Source: a candidate division KSB3 bacterium (GTDB lineage: Bacteria; Moduliflexota; Moduliflexia; Moduliflexales; Moduliflexaceae). Taken from it: DNA of 64,000 nt. The notes beneath the pieces were generated by a model that did no database searches, was not told the origin of the DNA, and saw only the letters and a program-made list of their open reading frames with translations. Position numbers and translations under genes: made by a program. Shown piece after piece: positions 17,782-27,035 of this stretch (position 1 is the stretch's first letter; the number at the start of each line of letters is the position of its first letter). The DNA lies in the NCBI GenBank assembly GCA_002748425.1, contig PDSJ01000019.1:58581-122580 (forward strand), written 5' to 3'.

Positions 17782-18912
17782 TTAGAAGAAACTTTGCGGG
17801 ACTTCCACGACATCCTGAGCATGAACAAACTCGTTTGGCACTGCTCGATGTTCTTCTTGTTTTCCGTTGTGATCCCGAAGAATTTTGACTTTTCCTTTAG
17901 AAGCTTTTTCGGTAAATCCGCCGGCGACGGAAATCGCCTTGGTCACCGTCATGCCTTCTTCGAGTTTATAGGTTCCGGGTTTTTTCACTTCTCCCATTAC
18001 GAAAAAGAATTCAGCTTTGGGCTGGTAGATCACATCGCCGTCCCGAATCATGTATTCTTCAAAACCGGCCCGCGCTTCGAGAAGCTGTCTGATGTTAAGA
18101 ATCAGCTTTTGCTGTACCCCGTTTTCTTTGCGCAGCAGTTCCAGTTTCTGTGTATCTGCATTTTCAGTCGGCCCCCCTGCGATACTGATCGCTTCCAGAA
18201 CGGTGGTGTCTTTTTCTAAAGAATACGAACCGGGTTTCCTGACTTCTCCAAACACCGAAAACACGCTCGCTTTGGGGACATAGATCGTATCGTTATTTTG
18301 AACGCCGATATTTTTGCGCGTGTCTCCGGCGAGCAGAGCCTGGAGCTCAACATGGATGAGCCGGTTGTTTCGGCTGTCAAGTCTGGCAGGCTGATTGAGG
18401 ACAGTTCCTGCAGCAGGCCGAACAATAACAATTTCCCGGCCAGCCTCCTGCGTCACACCTCCGGCTTTTGAGATGACCTCCAGGAGTGTATCGCTTTTAG
18501 ACAGGTAATACGCTCCCGGTTTAGTCACTTCCCCTAAAATGAAGACTTTTTTGCTTTTGTACTCCTGTACCGCGATCGTTACCTGTGGATTGACGATATA
18601 GTCCTTATCAAGCAGCCTGGCGATCTTTTTTTCAAGGTCCCGCAGCGTCAAACCGCCGGCTTTGATGCGTCCGATCAGGGGAAATGAAAAATAACCGTCC
18701 GCCGAGACTGTCACGTCACGGGTCAGGTCGTCATGATCCCAGACGGTCACCTCAAGGACGTCTTCGGCACCGATGACGTAGTTGTCTGCAGAACCGTCCT
18801 TTTGAGCGGAAACAGCCTCTGCCCAGCAAAGCCTGAAGAGCAGCAGGCCTATCAGCAAGACATAACTGTATTGTTGTTGACATCGTCTTCTCTGAACTGA
18901 TTTTTGCATCAT
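17782..18912 (-). CDS. Polysaccharide export protein (Wza/GumB family) with three SLBB domains
   Basis: A 376-residue exported protein. Residues 1-35 are a signal peptide with a charged N-terminus; no lipobox Cys follows, unlike E. coli Wza. Residues 42-125 are the Poly_export domain (YVIGAEDVLEVTVWDHDDLT). Three SLBB repeats follow, each with a VxGEVxKPGxY pattern: VFILGEVTKPGAYYL, VFSVFGEVRKPGSYSL and FFFVMGEVKKPGTYKL. Such proteins form the periplasmic/outer-membrane channel for capsular or exopolysaccharide. No glycosyltransferase or Wzc kinase is adjacent. It is 35 bp downstream of the beta-barrel gene on the same strand, so the pair probably forms one export module. Confidence 0.9.
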   Translation of the reverse strand: MMQKSVQRRRCQQQYSYVLLIGLLLFRLCWAEAVSAQKDGSADNYVIGAEDVLEVTVWDHDDLTRDVTVSADGYFSFPLIGRIKAGGLTLRDLEKKIARLLDKDYIVNPQVTIAVQEYKSKKVFILGEVTKPGAYYLSKSDTLLEVISKAGGVTQEAGREIVIVRPAAGTVLNQPARLDSRNNRLIHVELQALLAGDTRKNIGVQNNDTIYVPKASVFSVFGEVRKPGSYSLEKDTTVLEAISIAGGPTENADTQKLELLRKENGVQQKLILNIRQLLEARAGFEEYMIRDGDVIYQPKAEFFFVMGEVKKPGTYKLEEGMTVTKAISVAGGFTEKASKGKVKILRDHNGKQEEHRAVPNEFVHAQDVVEVPQSFF

Positions 18913-18947
18913 GATAAGATCGTCCCTGGAACGTGCAGTGCACGAAA

Positions 18948-20171
18948 CTATATCAAGCCTCGAATTCTCATCATCGCCAGATGATTGGTGTAATTGCGCA
19001 CATCAATATTGGAATCGCGGTTTATGTAATTGTAAGCGGCCCCAAGGCTGAGATACTTATAGAATTTATAGTTAAGCCCTACATTGGCATCGATGAAATT
19101 ATCTTCCCGATCGTCCGGATCGTCAGGATAGCTGTCTTTGCTCAGAGTCAGTTCCGCCACGAAGGACATATTAGGCAAGGTCGCCAGGCTGTGTTTCACG
19201 CTCCCGCCAAAGCCAGTGCTGATGTAATAGATGCCGTTTTCGACAGTGAGATCAGACAGCGCTGTATCATGATAATGCCGAAAGAGGTTCAAGGTCCACT
19301 GCGTTCGTTCCAGGTACTCACTGCGCAGATGACCGTCAAGGAAGAGATCGGTCACATCGTCGAGCGCATCGGAGTCAAATTGCCTGCTGGCAACCCCCAC
19401 TTTCAGGAGTCCCTCTGTTTTCTCGCTCAGCTCATACTCAAAGCCTCCGTAGGCTCTGTACTCTTCACTGTCGATAAAAGGATCCTGACGATCGAAAAGC
19501 GCATACGCTCCGCCGAGAAGAGTCGAGAGCTTAGGACGAATCTGATAAAAACCCAGGAGATCCATCGTATTTGAATGGATGTCGTCGGCAGAAAATTCAC
19601 TCTCGTCAAAATTTTGGAAACGTCCCGTGTAATCGAATTCGATTTTATAGCGATCAGCGAAACGATAGCCGATCACGCCTTCCAGCGTATGCTGCTTGTA
19701 ATCGTTGCGTGTATCTCCTTTATAATCAGGCGCTATCGAAGATACGGTAAATACATAGCCAGCTTTGCCCAACAGACCCGACGGAAGGTTGAACGTGACA
19801 TATCCTCCCAGACGGTGGTCGATTGTATTCAACTGCTCATCCGGATCGATCGTCTCGTCTCCATGATGACCGTACACTGTAATGTCGGCCCGGTAGTCTG
19901 CAACCGCCTTGATGGAAGAGCCCTGACCTGTTGGATATTCAATATGCACTCCGGGACTGAGAGTGATGATCGTATCGCTGTCTGTATCTTCGTTCACACG
20001 ATAAATATTCGATTCATAGCTTCCCTTCAACTCAAGGAAAGGGTTTATCTGAGATTGACCAACCCATAAGGCATAAGCAGGAGAACTTACGATAGCAATA
20101 CTGCAGAAAACTAACCCAAAGACTGTCATCCATAAGGAGATGACGGTTGTTGAAGTCTGTTTCTTCCTCAT
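18948..20171 (-). CDS. Outer-membrane beta-barrel protein linked to polysaccharide export
   Basis: A 407-residue protein. The start at 20171 (MRKKQTS) is supported by AAGGGGGAT upstream and opens a signal peptide ending SPAYA around residue 33; the frame is open upstream to 20519 but that overlaps the RNase D-like gene. The mature part consists of alternating amphipathic strands rich in Tyr, Asp and Arg, ending in the aromatic/aliphatic pattern of an outer-membrane barrel. Its N-terminal repeat (INPFLELKGSYESNIYRV, then ITLSPGVHIEYP) is typical of barrels found beside exopolysaccharide export genes (BBP2-type). It may form the outer-membrane pore or an assembly factor for the polymer. Specific function is unknown. 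Confidence 0.8.
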   Translation of the reverse strand: MRKKQTSTTVISLWMTVFGLVFCSIAIVSSPAYALWVGQSQINPFLELKGSYESNIYRVNEDTDSDTIITLSPGVHIEYPTGQGSSIKAVADYRADITVYGHHGDETIDPDEQLNTIDHRLGGYVTFNLPSGLLGKAGYVFTVSSIAPDYKGDTRNDYKQHTLEGVIGYRFADRYKIEFDYTGRFQNFDESEFSADDIHSNTMDLLGFYQIRPKLSTLLGGAYALFDRQDPFIDSEEYRAYGGFEYELSEKTEGLLKVGVASRQFDSDALDDVTDLFLDGHLRSEYLERTQWTLNLFRHYHDTALSDLTVENGIYYISTGFGGSVKHSLATLPNMSFVAELTLSKDSYPDDPDDREDNFIDANVGLNYKFYKYLSLGAAYNYINRDSNIDVRNYTNHLAMMRIRGLI

Positions 20172-20322
20172 GAGATTTATCCCCCTTTGCGAAATTGTTG
20201 GCGTTTCGATGTGAAAATATACAAACACTCTTTCAGCTCTAGTATACTTCTCTGGCAGTGTCAAGAAAAAAGTTTCACTGAGGAGCCTGATGCTGCTTAA
20301 GCCAATGATGCTGAAAGGGCGC

Positions 20323-21231
20323 TTACACAATGTACTCAGGCATTGATTCACTGCTCTTCCTTCTGCCGCCAGCACAGCGTGCTCGCTGATTGTTCTGAAG
20401 AAAGACTCGGATTTCGCGGCGGAAGGCGTCTCGAACGTCGCGGCGGATTCCCTTTGAGACTTCAACCTGCGCAAAGAGAATCGGACTGCCGGAAATATCC
20501 AGGAGATCCTGATTGCCAAGCAGGCGATGGGGAGGCAGATTCAGTTGTCGGGCATAACGTTCCCGGATCGCAAAGATCCCTTCGAAACGTTCTTTTTCGG
20601 TATGGGAAAAGTTGTGGAAGCGGCGCGTCTTGCGCAGACGCTGGCCTGGCTCGCGGGTATAGTCTTTTTGCTGCAGAATCAGATTTTCAAGAAAAAACTG
20701 CTCTATCAGTCCCTGGTCCTGCAATTGGCGCATGATAAGGCGCTTTAAATCAAATAAGTATTTCACATCTCCCAGGGCATAGTCGATCGCATCGGCATTG
20801 ATCGGCCTTTTGGTCCAGTTATACTTCTGAAACTTTTTTTTCTGCTCCAGTTCGATGCCCAGACAGGCGTACAGAATCGCGTGGAGATTCAGCTTTCTGT
20901 GTCCCAGCAGTTTCAAGCCGGGCTGAAGGTCGAGGATCGATTTACATTCGATATTATGCCCGTTTTTTAAGACGGAAAGATCGCTCGATGCGCCATACAT
21001 CACTTTGAGCAGGCGAGGATTTTCGAAAATCAGCACCAGCCCTTCGCGTGGCACTTTAAAAGGATCAAGAATGAAAAACGTCTTCCCGTCGTATATCTGT
21101 ACCAGACAGACCTTCTCCCCGTATTCATGCAGATTATACTCTCCTTCAAGGTCGAGACAGATGATCTGCGTTTCCAGGCTGCTCAGGCAGTCTGAGACAG
21201 CCTCTTTTGTCTTTAACTCTTCATACTCCAT
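20323..21231 (-). CDS. Ribonuclease D-like 3'-5' exonuclease with HRDC domain
   Basis: A 302-residue DEDDy nuclease. Motif ExoI is ICLDLEGEYN (Asp27 and Glu29 region), ExoII is in YGASSDLSVLKN (a His-to-Ser variation before the Asp), and ExoIII is AIDYALGDVKYLFDL with the Tyr and Asp. An HRDC-like helical domain follows (ERYARQLNLPPHRLLGNQDLL). RNase D trims tRNA and other RNA 3' ends in the cytoplasm. At about 300 residues it is shorter than E. coli Rnd (about 375), with a single HRDC. A GGAG lies 10 bases before the ATG. The C-terminus is Arg/Ser-rich and overlaps the open leader of the barrel gene. Confidence 0.85.
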   Translation of the reverse strand: MEYEELKTKEAVSDCLSSLETQIICLDLEGEYNLHEYGEKVCLVQIYDGKTFFILDPFKVPREGLVLIFENPRLLKVMYGASSDLSVLKNGHNIECKSILDLQPGLKLLGHRKLNLHAILYACLGIELEQKKKFQKYNWTKRPINADAIDYALGDVKYLFDLKRLIMRQLQDQGLIEQFFLENLILQQKDYTREPGQRLRKTRRFHNFSHTEKERFEGIFAIRERYARQLNLPPHRLLGNQDLLDISGSPILFAQVEVSKGIRRDVRDAFRREIRVFLQNNQRARCAGGRRKSSESMPEYIV

Positions 21232-21818
21232 TTCAGGGAAGCTCCTTGCGTGCTCGAGAACACAATCTCTATGAGGACGATTTTTTCTATCCGGTCCTGC
21301 TATGCCTTCGTTGCTCTGTCAAGCTATTCTTTACGGACTGTATGCTTTTTTGCTGCTGCAAAGGACATGAAAGAGGCTGAACACTGCGGCTTGCCTGAAG
21401 CCGCTCCTGTAAATGCCGGCTGCTTTGTGCGAATCGGCAACGCTCCGGGAACTGTCTGTCCTCTCCATGATGACCGCATTCGTTGCAAGCCATTTCGGGC
21501 TCGAAGTCCGGTTGCCCTTTCAGCCGCGTTTTGCTGAAATAACGACGTGGGGTCTGTGTGCGGAGTCGGTGAATTTTTTGCTTGACATTGGCTTAAATAG
21601 CGCTTAGAGGGCTATGAATGGATTGTCTGGATGAGTCATGTCAAACAAGACTGCTTTCAGATGTGTTTATCTGCGTATGTGATGAATAGTATCGAAAGAG
21701 GGGTGATGCGCTTTCGGGCGAGATGACCCGGAATGATCCAGAGTGAATTGTTTTACCTGTTGTGTTGTCGAGTATTGTCTGTAACACTATACGATGTCCA
21801 TGTCAGGGAGACCACGTT
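21232..21818. other. Divergent intergenic region before the sugar ABC operon
   Basis: A 587-bp stretch between two divergent genes with no convincing coding frame. It holds a perfect 7-bp hairpin GCGGCTT/AAGCCGC at 21386-21404 and, for the right-hand operon, TTGACA at 21582-21587 with a weak -10 (TAGAGG, 21605-21610) at 17-base spacing. No operator palindrome of the LacI type was evident to me. Confidence 0.35.
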
Positions 21819-23090
21819 ATGAAAAAATTGATCGCTGTTGTCATGTGTGCCGTTTTTATGACGGCTGGAGCAAGTCTCGCAATTGCCGCAGAGAAAGTGC
21901 TGTGGTGGGATGTCCACATGACGGATTTTTTGAAAGAAATTGTCGATGCGGCGGCAGGAGAGTTTAATAAAACTGCTGATGTTTCGGTCGAAGCTGTTCA
22001 CTTACAAAACGATCCTTATAAAACCAAACTCAAAGTCGTCATGGGTGCCGGGAACCCGCCGGACATTTTCCAGAGCTGGGGCGGCGGCCCACTCAAGGAA
22101 TATGTGGATTCCGGCATGGTCGAGCCTGTCCCGGAAGACGTGCTGGAGGCTGTCAGAGACAGATTCATCCCGGCCTCTTTTGATCCGGTCACTTTTGACG
22201 GTGAAACATACTGCCTTCCGGCTGCGGGTTTAACCGGGGTGTATTTCTGGTACCGCAAGGATCTGTTTCAGGAAAACGACATTACTGTTCCGACGACCTG
22301 GAAGGAACTGCTTCAGGTCTGTGAAACCCTGAAAGCCAAGGGTATTATTCCCTTTGCGCTGGCAAATAAAAACAAATGGACGGGCTCGTTTTATTACATG
22401 TATCTGGCCGACCGGCTTGGTGGAAAAGAGCTGTTTCAGAATGCACTCTATCGCAAAAACGGCGTCACCTTCGCGGACCCGGCTTACATCAAAGCCGGTG
22501 AAATGATTCAGGAGCTTGTCAAAAAGGGTTATTTTCCTGAAGGAGTCAACGGTCTGGATGAAGACTTATCGCAGGCATCAGCGTTATTATATACCAAAAA
22601 AGCTGGAATGTATCTGATGGGGACCTGGTTTCTGAGTGAGGCCATGAGGAATTATCCCGATATGATGGATCAGCTCGACTTTTTTCCTTTCCCGGCAGTT
22701 GAAGGCGGTGCAGGCGATCCGAGCAATTTAATCGGAAGTCCGGGACAGGATTATGCGTGTGTGACGACGTCCAGCGAGAATATGGACGCGGCATTTGAGT
22801 TTCTCAAAACACAGGTGATGAATCCGGCCTGGGTCCAGGCAATGGCGTCTAACGGGCTTGTTCCTCCGGTCAAAGGGGCGTCCGACCTTGTCACGGATCC
22901 GATGCTCAAAAAGATCGCCAGGAGTTTTGAAGCCGCGAACGGCGTACAGGTATACTACGATCAGTTTATGCCTCCGGCCATGGGCGAAGTACATAAAAAT
23001 TCGACGCAAGCGCTGTTCGGCCTTGAACTGAGTCCTGAAGACGTGGCAAAGGCTCATGAGGAAGCGCTTCAAGTGGAATTGAACCAATAA
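21819..23090 (+). CDS. Sugar ABC transporter, substrate-binding protein (family 1)
   Basis: A 423-residue extracellular solute-binding protein. The ATG at 21819 (MKKLIAV) has GGGAG upstream and opens a signal peptide (residues 1-24, ending AIAA). The mature sequence starts VLWWDVHMTDFLKEIVDA and contains GNPPDIFQSWGGGPL and AAGLTGVYFWYRKDLF, the usual pattern of family 1 carbohydrate-binding proteins. Likely ligands are mono- or oligosaccharides; the exact one cannot be read. It captures sugar in the periplasm and delivers it to the two permeases encoded downstream. A hairpin between this gene and the first permease probably lets the binding protein be made in excess. Confidence 0.9.
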   Translation: MKKLIAVVMCAVFMTAGASLAIAAEKVLWWDVHMTDFLKEIVDAAAGEFNKTADVSVEAVHLQNDPYKTKLKVVMGAGNPPDIFQSWGGGPLKEYVDSGMVEPVPEDVLEAVRDRFIPASFDPVTFDGETYCLPAAGLTGVYFWYRKDLFQENDITVPTTWKELLQVCETLKAKGIIPFALANKNKWTGSFYYMYLADRLGGKELFQNALYRKNGVTFADPAYIKAGEMIQELVKKGYFPEGVNGLDEDLSQASALLYTKKAGMYLMGTWFLSEAMRNYPDMMDQLDFFPFPAVEGGAGDPSNLIGSPGQDYACVTTSSENMDAAFEFLKTQVMNPAWVQAMASNGLVPPVKGASDLVTDPMLKKIARSFEAANGVQVYYDQFMPPAMGEVHKNSTQALFGLELSPEDVAKAHEEALQVELNQ

Positions 23091-23115
23091 ATATTCACCT
23101 GGAGTTTTTGATGAC

Positions 23116-23147
23116 GTGCCCGGCACATGGCGCTGTGCGCCGGGCAC
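23116..23147 (+). terminator. Intercistronic hairpin between binding protein and permease
   Basis: GTGCCCGGC (23116-23124) and GCCGGGCAC (23139-23147) form a perfect 9-bp GC-rich stem with a 14-base loop, placed just after the binding-protein stop codon. There is no U tract. In malE-malF-like operons such a hairpin protects the upstream message and attenuates downstream expression; that role is inferred here. Confidence 0.6.
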
Positions 23148-23172
23148 AGCCTTTGAGGAGGAGTGCTTGGGC

Positions 23173-24255
23173 ATGAAACCCCGTCATAACGTTCTGACAG
23201 CCTGTGCGTTTATCGGTCCTGCTCTGCTGATTTATGCGTTGTATTTCATCCTCCCGATCCCATCATCCCTGTATTACAGCTTTTTTCAGTGGAATGGCTT
23301 ACCCTCAAATTATAAAATTTCGACCCCGGTTCTCAAGCGTTTGGAAAAAGAGCAGAATTTTCCTGAAGAGTTGAGTGCCAGACTCAAGCCGATCCGCAAT
23401 AAAAAGTTTCAAGGGGAAGCAGAGTTTTCAGCCGCACTTGAAGAGCATATCGGAGCAAAAGACTTCGAGAGCTGTCGGGATCAGATATTGGCATATTCTT
23501 ACACCGGAAAAAAATTTTTAGGCTTTGACAACTGGAATACATTGTTCCACGATCCGATCTTCTGGAAAGCGCTCATGAATAATATGGTCCTCGTGATCGC
23601 CTCCATTGCTCTGCAAATACCGGTCGGGATTATTTTAGGCGTATTTGTCTCGTCAACCCTGAAGGGCAGCAGAATTTTTAAACTGGTGTATTTTATTCCG
23701 ATGATGATTTCCTCGGTCGCGATCGGGATCACCTGGAGATATGTCTATGACCCGAATTTCGGTCTGCTCAACAGCTTCTTACGGCTGATCGGCCTGGATA
23801 TGCTGGCCAAAGGCTGGCTGGGAGATCCTGCGTTCGCTCTTGGCTCAGTCATTGTCGCTACGTGTTGGCAGTTTATTCCATTCTATATGATTTTGTTTGC
23901 GGCTGCTCTGGCCGGCATTCCAAAGGATCTGTATGAAGCCTCATATATCGATGGAGCAACAGGCTTACAGGCATTCAGTCGAATTACGCTGCCGTTGTTA
24001 AAAAATACGATTCGGGTCGCCTGCGTCCTGTCTTTGACCGGCTCGCTGCGCTTTTTCGATCTGATTTACGTGATGACAGGAGGCGGACCCAATCGCGCCA
24101 GCGAACTGCTGGCCACGTACATGTTCGAGCAGGCCTTCACGTCGTTTAAAATGGGCTACGGCAGCACCATTGCTGTGTTCATGTGTTTCTTATCCTTTGC
24201 CTTGGCGATGCTCACCCTCTCGGGCGGCAAAAAAGACGACGAGATCTCTGCCTGA
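23173..24255 (+). CDS. Sugar ABC transporter permease (MalF-like)
   Basis: A 360-residue membrane permease. GAGGAGGAG precedes the ATG at 23173. Six membrane helices are visible: one near residues 10-32, then five between about 115 and 350. The EAA loop that contacts the ATPase is EASYIDGATGLQAFSRITLP. Between helix 1 and the core lies an unusually long charged insert (about residues 45-105), much shorter than the MalF P2 domain but longer than in most MalF homologues. It should pair with the downstream permease and the binding protein. The ATPase subunit is not encoded in this operon. Confidence 0.9.
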   Translation: MKPRHNVLTACAFIGPALLIYALYFILPIPSSLYYSFFQWNGLPSNYKISTPVLKRLEKEQNFPEELSARLKPIRNKKFQGEAEFSAALEEHIGAKDFESCRDQILAYSYTGKKFLGFDNWNTLFHDPIFWKALMNNMVLVIASIALQIPVGIILGVFVSSTLKGSRIFKLVYFIPMMISSVAIGITWRYVYDPNFGLLNSFLRLIGLDMLAKGWLGDPAFALGSVIVATCWQFIPFYMILFAAALAGIPKDLYEASYIDGATGLQAFSRITLPLLKNTIRVACVLSLTGSLRFFDLIYVMTGGGPNRASELLATYMFEQAFTSFKMGYGSTIAVFMCFLSFALAMLTLSGGKKDDEISA

Positions 24256-24296
24256 GTGCTGTTTTGGCTCTATGCAGACCGTGAGAACAACAGCTT

Positions 24297-25142
24297 ATGT
24301 ATCAAAGACAATCCAAATTGCCGCAAAGAGCCTCAAAGCTGCTGGTGTACGGGGCAGCGCTGTTCTGGTTTGTGGTGACGCTGTATCCGTTTCTCTTTTT
24401 AGCGCAGAATTCGATGAAAGCAGCAACGGAATTTTATCGAGCCAGTGTCTGGGCGCTCCCGGAGAAAATTTCCTTGGAAAATTATCTCCAGATTTGGGAG
24501 AATCAGATCTGGAGATATTTTTTGAATTCCATCTTTCTTTCAAGCAGCTCTTTGCTGCTGATCCTGATCGTGGCCAGCGCAGCGGCCTTTGGCCTGGCAC
24601 GCATTAGATTTCGGGGAAATACAGCCTTATATCTGCTTTTTGTCGGAGGATTGACCATTCCGGTCCATGTGACCCTGATCCCGGTGTACACGATCACGAA
24701 AAACCTGGGACTCTATGACACGCTTTGGGCGCTGATCGGTCCCTATGTCGCCGCTGCCATGCCGACGACGGTCTTTATCTTGACGGCCTTTATGAAGGGG
24801 ATTCCCCGCAGCCTGGAAGAAGCGGCCTATATTGACGGCGCATCACGCTGGCATGTCTACTGGCATGTGGTTCTGCCGATATCGCGTCCAGCCTTAACGG
24901 CTGTCGGCATTTTTAACCTCGTACACGTATGGAACGAGTTTATTTTTGCGCTGACCCTGCTCAGTTCTGAAAAGGTCCGCCCCCTGCCTCTTGCGTTGTG
25001 GGATTTCCAAGGACAATATTCTGCGGATGTCCCGGCAATGATGGCGGCGCTGCTGGTGTCATCGCTGCCGGTTCTGCTCCTGTACGGCATTGCTAAAGAA
25101 CGCCTTATCGAAGGTTTAACGGCCGGAGCGATTAAAGGCTGA
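24297..25142 (+). CDS. Sugar ABC transporter permease (MalG-like)
   Basis: A 281-residue inner-membrane permease with six predicted helices. The EAA loop is EEAAYIDGASRWHVYWHVVLP, immediately before the helix with the RPALTAVGIF segment. The N-terminus has a basic stretch before helix 1 as usual for cytoplasmic orientation. It ends the operon; the next gene is convergent. Together with the two genes upstream it makes a binding-protein-dependent carbohydrate importer that must borrow an MsiK/MalK-type ATPase from elsewhere. The start at 24297 has only a weak ribosome site. Confidence 0.9.
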   Translation: MYQRQSKLPQRASKLLVYGAALFWFVVTLYPFLFLAQNSMKAATEFYRASVWALPEKISLENYLQIWENQIWRYFLNSIFLSSSSLLLILIVASAAAFGLARIRFRGNTALYLLFVGGLTIPVHVTLIPVYTITKNLGLYDTLWALIGPYVAAAMPTTVFILTAFMKGIPRSLEEAAYIDGASRWHVYWHVVLPISRPALTAVGIFNLVHVWNEFIFALTLLSSEKVRPLPLALWDFQGQYSADVPAMMAALLVSSLPVLLLYGIAKERLIEGLTAGAIKG

Positions 25143-25303
25143 TACAATGCAGCGGCTCATGCGCCAGTCGAGCAGGACTGCGACAAGCAGGAGCACAAAC
25201 CGGACAGCAGGCAGGCAGATCGGCGTCACAGCACTGCTGGAGGAAAAACCATAAAGGCGCCCCAGGAGACGATATCGAGATGTTGGATACGTTCTCCCTG
25301 TAT

Positions 25304-26266
25304 TCACAAACCGGCTTGTTCACATGCAGCCTTGACCACGGCATTACGGTTGCCCTGCATGCGTGAAATCAGGCGTTCGCGTTTGCATTCCCAGGCGTCA
25401 ACCGGATCGTTTGCAGACCATTCTTCCATTTGCCGGCGCTGCCTGTCAGTCAGAAACTGCACGTCCGGATAGGCGGCCGCCATATATAAGTAGGTCCTCC
25501 CAATGTCGCCCCGCACACCTTCCGGCGGTTCAGCGCGTTTTTTCCTGCTGTCGATCTCCATGTCGCAGTCGCCAAACTCCCGGGACTCTCCCCGGATCTC
25601 TCCAAACTCATAATTTGAGCGCAGGCCGTTGACGGCGCCAATTACCGGTCTTAAATTATGTAAATCAGCCTGCATATAACGGAATTGTTTGCTGTTCTTT
25701 TCTGTACATTTGCGGTTGGGGATCGGTGAGCCTTTGCTGTCGAAACAGTCTGGATGAGGATCTTCGCCGTATCCCGACCAATAGGGAAAGCTCATGCCAA
25801 AGGCGTATGCCGGAACAACATGTTCCCATTCGAGCCGGGTTTCACGATCCCGATCGCTTGTTGCGGGCGCATAGCCCGAATCTCTGTGTAAAACTTTTTT
25901 CCTGCCGTTAAAGGTACTGCCACAGTAAAATGTATCCAACTGCTTTTCGCTGAGATGCATTTTGAGCAAATAGCGCTTGGATTTGCTGAAGCTTTCAATG
26001 GTGGTATTCCCTCCTTCCGTTGGAATTCCGGAAAGGTCGGCGATCTTCGGGACCGGCAGAAGCAAGATGATGATTTCCTGCATCTCTGGCGGAAGGGCTT
26101 CAAGCAGTTGCGGGGGAACATAATCGAAATAGATCGCAGAAATTGCTGCAATGCACGCTACAAGGATGAATAAGATGGGATTTTTGAGCGGGTATTTTTG
26201 TGGACGAGGACGTTGTCGTCGCGTTCGAGAGCTTCGTGCTGCCATGATCTTTGCTGTCTCCTTCAT
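25304..26266 (-). CDS. Endonuclease I family DNase, membrane anchored
   Basis: A 320-residue protein of the EndA/Dns endonuclease I family, beta-beta-alpha-metal nucleases that cut DNA non-specifically. The active-site region is LEWEHVVPAYAFG (catalytic His), followed by ADLHNLRPVIGAVNGLRSNY and GDIGRTYLYMA. Several Cys pairs (YCGSTF, PDCFD, RKCTEK, GDCDME) suggest disulfides, which fits an extracytoplasmic location. The N-terminus is very basic (residues 9-28) followed by one hydrophobic helix (29-48) without an obvious cleavage site, so it may be membrane anchored rather than secreted. It could degrade DNA for nutrients or during uptake. Divergent from rnhA. Confidence 0.88.
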   Translation of the reverse strand: MKETAKIMAARSSRTRRQRPRPQKYPLKNPILFILVACIAAISAIYFDYVPPQLLEALPPEMQEIIILLLPVPKIADLSGIPTEGGNTTIESFSKSKRYLLKMHLSEKQLDTFYCGSTFNGRKKVLHRDSGYAPATSDRDRETRLEWEHVVPAYAFGMSFPYWSGYGEDPHPDCFDSKGSPIPNRKCTEKNSKQFRYMQADLHNLRPVIGAVNGLRSNYEFGEIRGESREFGDCDMEIDSRKKRAEPPEGVRGDIGRTYLYMAAAYPDVQFLTDRQRRQMEEWSANDPVDAWECKRERLISRMQGNRNAVVKAACEQAGL

Positions 26267-26479
26267 GTTAAGAGTTGCTGGAGTGAGGGACTCTGCCTGC
26301 TGCTGTCACAGGAGATAAAAATTGTATCAGCTCTTTCATACGTCAAGTTTATTTCTCTGCATTGAGAGAATTTTCGCTTGACGTCTTGCTTGTGACTCAG
26401 CAGTCTTGTCTCTCAGGATCTTCGAAAAAATGGGAGGCTGTGTGACGGGTTTTTCGGCGTAAACAGGAAGAGGACGACT

Positions 26480-26941
26480 ATGAAACATGTAGAGATTTAT
26501 ACTGATGGGGCATGTTTGAATAATCCATACGGAAATGGAGGCTATGGAGCGATTATCGTGGATGGCGAGCAACAGCGCGAACTCTCGGGTGGATTTCAGA
26601 ATACGACAAATAACCGCATGGAGATGATGGCGGTTATCGCTGGGCTGGAAGCGCTTGAAGGCGCTTGCGAGGTAATGCTCTACAGCGATTCCCAGTATAT
26701 TGTGAATAGTATTAATAAGGGCTGGGTCTATCGCTGGAAAGCAAATAACTGGATGCGCAACAAGAAGGAGCGGGCCTTGAATGTGGATCTCTGGAGACGA
26801 ATTCTGAGCTTATGCAACACACACAACGTTACGTTTCGCTGGCTGCGGGGCCATTCCGGGCATCCAGAAAACGAGCGCTGCGATCGGCTCGCTGCCGCAG
26901 CACTCAAGGGAGATGATTTGCCTTCCGATCTCCCTGGATAA
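26480..26941 (+). CDS. rnhA: Ribonuclease HI
   Basis: A 153-residue enzyme that cuts the RNA strand of RNA-DNA hybrids in the cytoplasm. All four metal-binding acidic residues are visible: the first Asp in IYTDGACLNNPYGNGG, Glu in TTNNRMEMMAVIAGL, Asp in LYSDSQYIVNS, and the last Asp in NERCDRLA, with the catalytic His in RGHSGHPENE. Length matches E. coli RNase HI (155). An AGGAAGAGGA ribosome site precedes the ATG. It is convergent with the rubredoxin gene, with a perfect hairpin in between. Confidence 0.95.
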   Translation: MKHVEIYTDGACLNNPYGNGGYGAIIVDGEQQRELSGGFQNTTNNRMEMMAVIAGLEALEGACEVMLYSDSQYIVNSINKGWVYRWKANNWMRNKKERALNVDLWRRILSLCNTHNVTFRWLRGHSGHPENERCDRLAAAALKGDDLPSDLPG

Positions 26942-26986
26942 AACCCTTCATGCCCTTCACATCGTCTCGCCTCTCAGCCCCAGAAA

Positions 26987-27010
26987 GCGCATCATTTCTT
27001 AATGATGCGC
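26987..27010. terminator. Perfect hairpin between convergent rnhA and rubredoxin genes
   Basis: GCGCATCATT (26987-26996) and AATGATGCGC (27001-27010) form a perfect 10-bp stem with the 4-base loop TCTT. It lies between two convergent genes and may end transcription from both sides, though a U tract is missing. Confidence 0.6.
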
Positions 27011-27035
27011 CTCATGATGCTTCCTGCATTCAGCA

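Noticed and set aside
18933..20069. Open frames on the + strand opposite the beta-barrel gene
   Set aside because: The reverse strand has a signal peptide, strong ribosome site and barrel pattern; the forward frames have none.
26310..26345. TTGACG and TACAAT on the - strand upstream of the endonuclease gene
   Set aside because: The spacing is only 14 bases, too short for a standard promoter.
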